A DNA stretch of 64,000 bases. It comes from Methylobacterium aquaticum. GTDB lineage: Bacteria; Pseudomonadota; Alphaproteobacteria; Rhizobiales; Beijerinckiaceae. Location of the stretch: contig NZ_CP043627.1 in the NCBI RefSeq assembly GCF_016804325.1, positions 3,485,001 to 3,549,000 of the forward strand. The letters are read 5' to 3'. Both the position numbers and the translations under genes were made by a program. A model generated the notes under the pieces. That model was not told the DNA's origin. It did no database searches and saw only the letters and a program-made list of their open reading frames with translations. How positions within the stretch are numbered: position 1 is the first letter of the stretch; every line of letters begins with the position of its first letter. Positions 57,738-64,000 of this stretch are shown here, piece by piece.

Positions 57738-59077
57738 GGCACCGTTCCGCAGCATGGCTCGCCGCGATCCTCGCCGCAGCCCTGCCGGCCCGCGCCGATC
57801 CCGGCACCGACGCGCTGGCGCCCTTTCTTGATGCGGTCGCGTCCTGTGCCGGGCGGTCCGACCTGTCGCTCGCCGTCATCGGGCCCGAGCCCGGCCAGAC
57901 CGCGTGGTCGCGCGAGCAGGCCGAGGAGGTGCGCCTCGCGGTCGAGAGCCGGTTGCAGGGAACTGGCCGGGTCCGCCTCGCCGCAGCCGCCGACGTGGTG
58001 CGGGTCAAGGCCCTGCGCGAGGGGACGACCGGCCTGTCCGGCCCGGAGGCCGAGGCGCAGATCCGCGCCGCCTTCGCGGGCGAGGCCAGCGTGTTCCTGG
58101 TCGAGCCGCGCCGCGCCGGAGAGACCGCGGCGTTCCGGCTCCAGGCGATCACCCGCAGCGTCGCCTGCAAGGCGACGAGCGAGCCCCTGACGGTGCCGAT
58201 CCGCGTGGGTGCCGGCGTCGCCGACGTCGATGCCGAGATGGAGCGGGCGGTGCGGGCCTTCGGGCAGGCGGCACCGACCGTCGCCGCGGTCGAGGTCTGC
58301 CCGTTCGTGGCCGAGGGCGGCCACTCGTCCTGCGCCGGTGCGCTCACCGACCGCCTGGTCATCGCCCTCGACGCCGAGTCGCGCTCAGCCAACCGCCTCC
58401 TCAAGGGCGCGCGCCTCGAGGTGCGCCGCCGCCCGCCCGGCACAACCTGCACCGGTCCGGTGACGGCGCGCGGGCGCTTCCTCACCGACCCCGAGCGCCG
58501 TTCCTGGATGGAGGTGGAGTTCCAGCGCGACGGCGCGGTGCTGGCCCCGAGCGGGCGGCGGCGCATCGCCGTCGAGGGTTTAGGGTGCGATCCGACCCCG
58601 CGCCCCTTCCTCGACCACCTGGCGGCGACGGCGCGCACCGATGGCGGCCGGCTCGCGGTCGCCGCCACCGCCACACCGTTCGCGCGCGGCCAGCGGCTGG
58701 AGCTGCGCATTGACGCGCGAGCGCGCCAGAGCCTGTATTGCTGGGTGGTGGCGCCGGACGAGACCGCCTTCGTGGCGCTGCCGGTGCGCGGCAACGCCGC
58801 CTCGCTGACGCCCCTCGCCGCCGGCGACGTCCGGCGCTACCCGCGCGGTTACGGCCTCGACGAGATCGTCGCCGGGGATCCGTTCAAGAACCTGTTCTCC
58901 TGCTTCGGCGTCGCCGGCGGCCTGCCGCCGGAGCTCGCCGAGCGCTGGCTCGCCGCCGCGCCGGGCGCCGACGGCGAGGCGCGCCTGCTCCGGCCGCCCG
59001 AGGTGCTCGACCTCGTCGAGCGGATCCGGGCGGTGCCGGGCTTGACCGAGGCGACGGCGAGGATCGTGGTGCCATGA
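57734..59077 (+). CDS. Secreted DUF4384-type protein
   Basis: This 447-residue protein has a signal peptide (MRHRSAAWLAAILAAALPAR, cleaved at ARA/D). An N-terminal part of about 180 residues resembles a TolB/FlgT-like N-domain (SREQAEEVRLAVESRLQG). The C-terminal part (about residues 310-447) fits DUF4384: RLELRIDARARQSLYCWVVA, VALPVRGNAASLTPLAAGDV and PPELAERWLAAAP. DUF4384 is frequently found with caspase-like proteases. The start overlaps the caspase stop (ATGA), so the two are translationally coupled. Confidence 0.75.
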   Translation: MRHRSAAWLAAILAAALPARADPGTDALAPFLDAVASCAGRSDLSLAVIGPEPGQTAWSREQAEEVRLAVESRLQGTGRVRLAAAADVVRVKALREGTTGLSGPEAEAQIRAAFAGEASVFLVEPRRAGETAAFRLQAITRSVACKATSEPLTVPIRVGAGVADVDAEMERAVRAFGQAAPTVAAVEVCPFVAEGGHSSCAGALTDRLVIALDAESRSANRLLKGARLEVRRRPPGTTCTGPVTARGRFLTDPERRSWMEVEFQRDGAVLAPSGRRRIAVEGLGCDPTPRPFLDHLAATARTDGGRLAVAATATPFARGQRLELRIDARARQSLYCWVVAPDETAFVALPVRGNAASLTPLAAGDVRRYPRGYGLDEIVAGDPFKNLFSCFGVAGGLPPELAERWLAAAPGADGEARLLRPPEVLDLVERIRAVPGLTEATARIVVP

Positions 59078-59116
59078 CGAGGCGGACGGGCACTACCGCC
59101 CTTACTTCCAGGGAGA

Positions 59117-59620
59117 ATGACTGTGCGAAGCCTTCTCGCCGCCCTCCTGTGCCTCTCGGCCGCGCCGGCCTGCGCCGGGGGCTTTGCGCTGCGCGACCTC
59201 ACGGCGGTGGCGGACGAAGCCGGGGCGGCCCTTGGACGGGGCTACGCGGCGCGGGCCGCCCCGGAGCGGCTCACCCTGATGTGCACGACCTGCGAGAGCG
59301 CGCCGATAGTCGACCTGCTGCTCGGCCGCCAGGCCGACGGGACCGAGGAGCGGGTGCGCACGGGCCGGACATCATTGGCGCAGCTCGAGGACCTCTGCCG
59401 GTCGCGCAGCCCGGATTGCCGGCTGTCCGGCTTGTCGGTGGATCCGGCGGTGGGGTGGGTCACCACCTACGGCATCGGGTCGAGCGCGGGGGCGACCGCC
59501 GTCATCCTGCGCGACGGCGACCTCCTGACGATCCGGGCGCTGGCAGGCAGCCGCGAGGTGGCGGCGCGCCAAGTCGAGATCCTGGCGCGCCGAATCGCGC
59601 CGCGCATCGTCGGCCGGTGA
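59117..59620 (+). CDS. Secreted protein of unknown family, 167 aa
   Basis: It has a signal peptide (MTVRSLLAALLCLSAAPACA) and two cysteine pairs in the mature part (LMCTTCESA, and LCRSRSPDCRL). CAGGGAG lies 3-9 bases before the ATG. It is 39 bp after the DUF4384-type gene and 42 bp before the next, in the same direction. I see no catalytic motif and cannot assign a function. Confidence 0.7.
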   Translation: MTVRSLLAALLCLSAAPACAGGFALRDLTAVADEAGAALGRGYAARAAPERLTLMCTTCESAPIVDLLLGRQADGTEERVRTGRTSLAQLEDLCRSRSPDCRLSGLSVDPAVGWVTTYGIGSSAGATAVILRDGDLLTIRALAGSREVAARQVEILARRIAPRIVGR

Positions 59621-59662
59621 TGGGAGCCCCGGGGGTGACGGGCGTGCAGGCCGGGGGTATCG

Positions 59663-61105
59663 ATGACGACGGACCGGCGCGGGGCTGAGGGCGGGCGCAT
59701 GACCGGCGGATACGACGAAGCTTGCGCGGCCGACCTCGCCGCCGTGGCCGAGGGCCGCGACCTCTCCCGCGAGGACCGGGCCTGGCTCGCCCGGGTCGTC
59801 GCCGGCGCCGTGCGGCCGAACCGCGACAAGCCGCTCTGGGACCTCGCCCACGCCCTCGCCGCCCTGGCGCGGCTCACCGGTGCCCGGGACGGGCGCGACC
59901 TCGTCACCCTCGCGCTCGATCCTGGGCTCGCCCGGGCCGACCGGCTCGAGGCCCGGTTCGCCGGCACGGGCGAAGCGGTCGATGCCCGCGGGCTGATCCT
60001 GCCGGGCGGGGGGCCGGGCTGGCGCACGACCTGGTCTGGTCTCGCGCGGCTCCTCGCATTGGCCGAGTTCGTGCTGACGGCGGAGGATCTGGCGCAGTTC
60101 GCTGCCGTCACCGCCTGGCTCGACGACCTCGCCGCGGCGCCGGATGCCGAGGGCGCCGCGGCCTTGAGCCGTCGCCTGGCGCGCCATCTCGCCGCCTATC
60201 GCCACGCGCATCTGCCGCTCGCCCCGCTGGAGCGGCGGTTCCGGGCGATCCTCCGTTTCCTCGACGGACGCCGCATCTTCACCGACGACGACATCCTCGG
60301 TTTCTGGCGCGGGCAGATGCGCGAGGGCGAGCGGCCGGCCTTTCGCACGGTCGCCGAGCATTTCGTGACCTTCGAGGCGGCCTCCGCCCTGCTCGGCGGC
60401 CTCGCGGGCCTCTCCGCCCCCGCCTCGCTCGACGCGGTCGAGGGCTGGGAGGAGCGGCTCGACGCCTCGCTGGCGGACCTCGCGGCGGCCGAGCCGGCCG
60501 AGACCCTGGCGGCCCTGCTCGCCGCCCTGCCCGACGGGCCGAAGATCCTGACGGGGGCGGAGCGCGACGACCTCGCCGAGTTCCTGCGCCTCGAGCCGTT
60601 CCACCGGACCCGCCCGCTCACGACCCTGCGGGCCGCGAGCTTCGGGCGGGTTCAGTCCGGCCTTGCCAACCGCCTGCGCCGCGGCGGCGGCGGGGCAGGG
60701 ATCGCCGAGCGTGCCGCCTGCGCCGAGGCCGAGACCTACCCGGCTTTGGCCGACAGGATCTCAGCGCTGACCGTCCATCTCGACCGGATGCTGCGGATCG
60801 CGGCGGCGCTGCGGGTCCCGGCGGAGGCCGAAGGCTTGTCCCCTGAGGCGCGCGCCACCCTCGCGGCGGCGCTCGCCGACATCCGCCGCGTCCGGCGCGC
60901 CGGCTTCGACGACCCCGACCGGCTCGCTGCGGGGTTCGGCGCCGCGGATGCCGCCCTGCTGCGGCTCGCCGAGGAGGCCGGCCGGCTCGCCCGCGCCGTC
61001 GCCGGCCTCGCCCGGCAGCGGCCGCTAGAGCTTGCCTTCGCGACGGACCGGGACGTCTTCGCTAAAACGTTCGCCGAGGCCTACGCCGCGGAGGCGACCG
61101 CGTGA
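59663..61105 (+). CDS. Cytoplasmic protein of unknown family, 480 aa
   Basis: No signal peptide or membrane helix is visible. It is mainly alpha-helical and alanine/leucine-rich, with a conserved-looking segment WRTTWSGLARLLALAEFVLT and a FHRTRPLTTLRAASFGRV segment. A C-terminal coiled-coil-like region spans about 390-465. It has no P-loop or protease motif, so a scaffold or sensor role is possible. Its stop overlaps the next start (GTGA). An internal ATG at 59699 could also be the start. Confidence 0.7.
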   Translation: MTTDRRGAEGGRMTGGYDEACAADLAAVAEGRDLSREDRAWLARVVAGAVRPNRDKPLWDLAHALAALARLTGARDGRDLVTLALDPGLARADRLEARFAGTGEAVDARGLILPGGGPGWRTTWSGLARLLALAEFVLTAEDLAQFAAVTAWLDDLAAAPDAEGAAALSRRLARHLAAYRHAHLPLAPLERRFRAILRFLDGRRIFTDDDILGFWRGQMREGERPAFRTVAEHFVTFEAASALLGGLAGLSAPASLDAVEGWEERLDASLADLAAAEPAETLAALLAALPDGPKILTGAERDDLAEFLRLEPFHRTRPLTTLRAASFGRVQSGLANRLRRGGGGAGIAERAACAEAETYPALADRISALTVHLDRMLRIAAALRVPAEAEGLSPEARATLAAALADIRRVRRAGFDDPDRLAAGFGAADAALLRLAEEAGRLARAVAGLARQRPLELAFATDRDVFAKTFAEAYAAEATA

Positions 61106-61626
61106 GCGACGAGGCGCGCCTGCTCGCCGAGATCCACGCCGCCCGCACCCTGATGCGGGCGAGCGAACCCGGCGATGCCGACAGCCGCCGCCCCGGCACG
61201 GCCGCGCTCTGGGCCCACGCCACCCGCGAGCCGGGCGGGCCGGTCGACCTCGCGGTGGTGCGGGCGATCCGCGCCGATCCGGCGACCGCCCGGCGCTACC
61301 GGGCGCTGCTCGGGGCCCAGGCGATCGCCCACGCGCCGCTCGCCGCGGCGGCCTCGGATGGTGCGGTCGCATCGCGCCGCGTCGGCCCCTTCACCCTCGA
61401 GATCCTGCCCGCGGACGAGAATGCGCCGCCACTCCTGGTGCTGCGCGGCAGCGCGGCGCGGCCGCCGCGTGCCATCGAGGCGATGCTCGGCGACGAGACG
61501 GCGCGGCTCGCGCTGCCGCCGGCGATCGACGGCGCGGTCCTCGTTGCCCTCGACCCGGGCGTACCGGAGGCAGCCCGGCTCGGCGCGATGCTGCGGGACC
61601 GGGCCTGCGCGGTGTACCTGCTGTGA
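61102..61626 (+). CDS. Small cytoplasmic protein of unknown family, 174 aa
   Basis: The GTG start at 61102 overlaps the previous stop. An N-terminal helical half (LLAEIHAARTLMRASEPGDA, LAVVRAIRADPATARRYRAL) and a C-terminal beta half (VGPFTLEILPADENAPPLLV, DGAVLVALDPGVPEAARLG) suggest two domains. The first looks like the small helical zinc-less regions of anti-sigma-like proteins, but the match is weak. Function unknown. Confidence 0.65.
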   Translation: MSDEARLLAEIHAARTLMRASEPGDADSRRPGTAALWAHATREPGGPVDLAVVRAIRADPATARRYRALLGAQAIAHAPLAAAASDGAVASRRVGPFTLEILPADENAPPLLVLRGSAARPPRAIEAMLGDETARLALPPAIDGAVLVALDPGVPEAARLGAMLRDRACAVYLL

Positions 61627-61633
61627 CGGCGGC

Positions 61634-62794
61634 ATGAAGCCGGTCTCGATCCTGGTCGTGGTGCCGACGACCGGCGGTCCGGTGGTGCTGCGCAGCCTGA
61701 AACGCCGCCCCGGCCTGCCGGCACCCGCCGCCTTCGCGGCGGGCGATTACCGGCCCCTGCCCTGGTCGGGCGACTACGCGCGGCTCGCCGCTGCCGGTGG
61801 ACCGCTGTCGCTCCTTGCGGGCGGGGATGCCGGGGGAGAGGCGGGATCCTGCGAGTTGCGGCTCTCCGCCTCGTTCGATGCCGGGCGCTCGTGGGAGGTG
61901 CCGGTCAGCCTCGCTCACGGCCTCGTGGCGAGGGGGCACACCCTCGCCGCCGATCCGGGGGCGGCCGACCTCGTCCTATGGGCGACGGGCGCGGTCGATC
62001 TCGACCTCGCGGTGCTGCCCGGCGACTACGCGCTACTCGACAAGCTCGCGCGCTCCCGCGACCTGCTCGCGGTGGCGGCGAGAGCCGACCTCGCCGTCCT
62101 CCTGCCCGAAGGGCCCGAGGCGGAGGCCGCGCGGGCGTTTCGCGCCCTCGGGCGGGCGCGCGCGCCGGTGATCCTGCCGGCTGCGAGCGTGCAGGCCGCC
62201 CTTGCGGCTCTGGCGCGGCCGGAGCCTGCCTCCGCCCCGGCGGCCGGGCGGCGCCCCGCTCTCGTGGCCGCGCTCGTCGCACTTCTTACCGCCGCGGCGC
62301 TCGCTGCCGGCTTCGCGATGCTCCGCGCACGCCCGGAGGCGGACCGGCCGGTCGTCGCCGCCGCGACACCCGCCCCGGTCGAGCCCGGCACGGCCATCGC
62401 CCCTGCGCCGGACCCCGTGGCGGGTGCCGCCGTCGTGGCGGAGCTGGCCGCTCCGGCGGGCTCGACCTGCCGGCGCGTTGCCTTCGGGGCCGATCCGCCG
62501 GTGCGGCGTCCGGTCCCGGCGGAAGCGCCCGGCCGGCTGCGGGCGAGCCGCCTCGCGCCCGACCTGTGCGGCCTCGCCTTCCGCGCCACTCTGCCCGGCG
62601 CGCGGGTGACGGTGGGCCCGGAACTCGCCGCCGCGGCGCTGCCGCCGATCCGGCTGCCCGACGGCGCCCAGGCCTATTTCCTGCGCGAGGGCGCCAGGCG
62701 AAACCTCCTCTACACGGTCCAGGTCATAACGGACGCGGGCGCCGCAAACCCGTCGGGCACCGCCGATCGGCTCGTCCACGGCCTCGTCCGGTAA
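61634..62794 (+). CDS. Membrane protein with a degenerate Lon (S16)-like domain
   Basis: The 386-residue product has an N-terminal domain (about 1-200) with SCELRLSASFDAGRSWEVPV, SLAHGLVARG, LVLWATGAVDLDLAVLPGDY, LLDKLARSR and ADLAVLLP. This follows the secondary-structure order of the Lon proteolytic domain, but the catalytic GPSAG is replaced by AGRSW and the catalytic lysine position is uncertain. One transmembrane helix (about 211-234, VAALVALLTAAALAAGFAML) leads to a periplasmic 150-residue domain with two cysteines. It links cytoplasmic and periplasmic cluster products. Confidence 0.65.
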   Translation: MKPVSILVVVPTTGGPVVLRSLKRRPGLPAPAAFAAGDYRPLPWSGDYARLAAAGGPLSLLAGGDAGGEAGSCELRLSASFDAGRSWEVPVSLAHGLVARGHTLAADPGAADLVLWATGAVDLDLAVLPGDYALLDKLARSRDLLAVAARADLAVLLPEGPEAEAARAFRALGRARAPVILPAASVQAALAALARPEPASAPAAGRRPALVAALVALLTAAALAAGFAMLRARPEADRPVVAAATPAPVEPGTAIAPAPDPVAGAAVVAELAAPAGSTCRRVAFGADPPVRRPVPAEAPGRLRASRLAPDLCGLAFRATLPGARVTVGPELAAAALPPIRLPDGAQAYFLREGARRNLLYTVQVITDAGAANPSGTADRLVHGLVR

Positions 62795-62824
62795 GGACTG
62801 CTCCCGGCCCGGGATCGACTTATT

Positions 62825-62853
62825 TTGACTTGCGGATCGGCAGACGGCATAAA
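62825..62853 (+). promoter_or_regulatory. Sigma-70-type promoter before the trypsin-like gene
   Basis: TTGACT (62825-62830), a 17-bp spacer and CATAAA (62848-62853) match the housekeeping promoter. It lies in the 83-bp gap before the protease gene, so that gene can be transcribed independently of the upstream cluster. Confidence 0.55.
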
Positions 62854-62877
62854 GCCGCCGCCGAGAGGAGGACAGCG

Positions 62878-63894
62878 ATGGCCACAAGCCACCGGACACG
62901 CCGCTCGACCAAGGAGGAAACTTGGATATTTTTCAGCCTGATCCTTGCACTCGGCGCGGCTGAGCCTGCGCGGGCACAGAGCGTCGGCTTTGATCCTGCC
63001 GATTACGGTCGCGCGCGATTGCCGCTGCGGCAGACCACCGGCGATGCGGCGGCTTACGTCGACCGCAACAAGGGCGCGTTCGAGCCGATCGCCGAACTCG
63101 ATCCGCGCGACGGGCTCGCCGCGCTTGCCCGCCCGATCGGCCGCGTCGACATCGTGCTCAGGAACGCCCGCACCGGCCAGACGGTCGGCGCCTCCTGCAC
63201 CGGCGCGCTGCTGCCGGGTGATTACGTGCTCACCAACCACCATTGCCTGCCGCAATCGGGCGACCTGACCCCGGTCAAGGTCTCGATCCTGATGGATTAC
63301 CTGACCCTCGACGGACAGGGCTCGCGGCGGTTCGAGGTCGACCCGAAGCCGGTCGAGCACGACGCGCGCCTCGACTACGCCCTCGCCCGCGCCGACGGCA
63401 GCCCGACCGCGACCTACGGGACGGCCCGGCTCTCGGGCGAGGCGGTGCCCGGCAACCGCTCGATGCTCGTCATCCACCATCCCCTCGGGCGGCCGAAGGT
63501 GATGAGCCGCTTCCGCTGCTTTGCCCTCAAGGAGCAGGGCGAGGGGCCGGACCTGCGCCACCGCTGCGACACGCTCGGCGGCTCGTCGGGCTCGCTGATG
63601 TTCGACGCCTCGGTGGCCGGCGTCGCGCTGCACAAGGAGGGCGGCCTCGACCCGAAGGACCCGTCGAGCTTCAACGCGGCGACCCGCCTCTCGGCGATCC
63701 TCGGCCGCAGCCGGATCCTGTCCGAGATCGCGGCGCGCCAGGGCCGGCCGGCCGCCACCACGGCGGCCGCGGATCCGGCCCCGCCTCCGACCGCACCGGC
63801 GACGAGGCCAGCCGCGTCACCTGCGGCCGCCCCGCCCACACCCGACGGCCCCCTCGATCCGGGCCGGATGAACGCGATCCTGCGCGGGCGCTGA
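62878..63894 (+). CDS. Secreted trypsin-like serine protease
   Basis: This 338-residue protease has a signal peptide ending near residue 33 (ARA/QSVGF) and an intact chymotrypsin-fold triad: His122 (LTNHHC), Asp166 (RLDYALAR) and Ser237 (CDTLGGSSGSLMF). Two cysteine pairs (CTG/HHC and FRC/HRC) fit disulfides of this fold. The C-terminal 60 residues are a proline/alanine linker ending PGRMNAILRGR. GAGAGGAGGACAGCG precedes the ATG. It closes the co-directional protease cluster. Confidence 0.92.
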   Translation: MATSHRTRRSTKEETWIFFSLILALGAAEPARAQSVGFDPADYGRARLPLRQTTGDAAAYVDRNKGAFEPIAELDPRDGLAALARPIGRVDIVLRNARTGQTVGASCTGALLPGDYVLTNHHCLPQSGDLTPVKVSILMDYLTLDGQGSRRFEVDPKPVEHDARLDYALARADGSPTATYGTARLSGEAVPGNRSMLVIHHPLGRPKVMSRFRCFALKEQGEGPDLRHRCDTLGGSSGSLMFDASVAGVALHKEGGLDPKDPSSFNAATRLSAILGRSRILSEIAARQGRPAATTAAADPAPPPTAPATRPAASPAAAPPTPDGPLDPGRMNAILRGR

Positions 63895-64000
63895 TCTTTT
63901 CCCGAGGCGATCTGCGCGCCGACGCAGCGAAAACCGCTCTGGCTCGTCCAGGCACGGGGTGTGACGGGCAAAAGGAAGGCCCGGAGGGGGAGAGCCGAAC
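63895..64000. other. End of window
   Basis: No gene begins in the last 106 bases that I can support; the next gene of the cluster, if any, lies beyond the window. Confidence 0.4.

Noticed and set aside
55985..59077. 1,030-residue rightward open frame
   Set aside because: Its first 580 residues are an out-of-frame reading of the caspase gene; only the part from 57734 is a real gene.

Overview
This window is high-GC (roughly 70%) chromosomal DNA from an alphaproteobacterium, most likely a Methylobacterium or a close relative in the Hyphomicrobiales. The support is a K+-independent H+-pyrophosphatase, the glyA-nrdR-ribD-ribE and ribH-nusB-thiL blocks, an Omp25/31-type porin, a CheZ of the short alphaproteobacterial type, an HWE histidine kinase, a direct-repeat LexA box (GAAC-N7-GAAC), a ROSE-like thermometer before hsp20, and several palindromic intergenic repeats of the kind common in these genomes. 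Family calls come from reading the sequence; no search was run.

Layout. (1) 1-10 kb: ribH(end)-nusB-thiL-hppA runs rightward and meets glyA-nrdR-ribD-ribE running leftward. The usual single-direction neighbourhood appears split by an inversion, with an hsp20 module, a 4x15-bp repeat and an orphan intrinsic terminator at the junction. (2) 10-36 kb is conserved housekeeping: porin, slyX, two L,D-transpeptidases, a copper module (DUF2946 plus a DUF1775-PCuAC fusion), GrpB, two O-acetylhomoserine sulfhydrylase paralogues around an HWE kinase and a receiver protein, ssb with a LexA box, a Tad-type pseudopilin trio, malate synthase G, DUF2076, cheZ, a GT61 glycosyltransferase, uvrC-pgsA-moaD, a DUF3616 protein and a ZnuA-like metal-binding protein. 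(3) 36-55 kb is an accessory, decaying zone: two complete IS630 elements, a truncated IS5-type element, an RND pump gene with four disabling lesions and a beheaded adaptor gene, a VOC pseudogene, fragments of SDR, VOC, ion-channel and NhaP genes. Among these sit intact regulators with their targets: an OmpR/EnvZ pair beside a secreted HExxH protein, a TetR divergent from two alpha/beta hydrolases, and an Rrf2 gene overlapping a thioredoxin-reductase-like gene. (4) 55-64 kb is a compact rightward cluster: a secreted caspase-fold protein with Sel1-like repeats and a peptidoglycan-binding-like tail, a secreted DUF4384-type protein, a small secreted protein, two cytoplasmic proteins of unknown family, a membrane protein whose N-terminal half resembles a degenerate Lon (S16) protease domain, and a secreted trypsin-like serine protease.

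How the genes work together. The riboflavin, NusB, ThiL, NrdR and GlyA genes are core metabolism and information processing. The DUF2946/DUF1775-PCuAC genes probably handle periplasmic copper. The Tad-like trio would supply minor pilins for a pilus machine encoded elsewhere. The 55-64 kb multi-protease cluster is the best candidate for an undescribed system: its overlapping genes imply co-expression, and it pairs two unrelated proteases with proteins that match no family I recognise.
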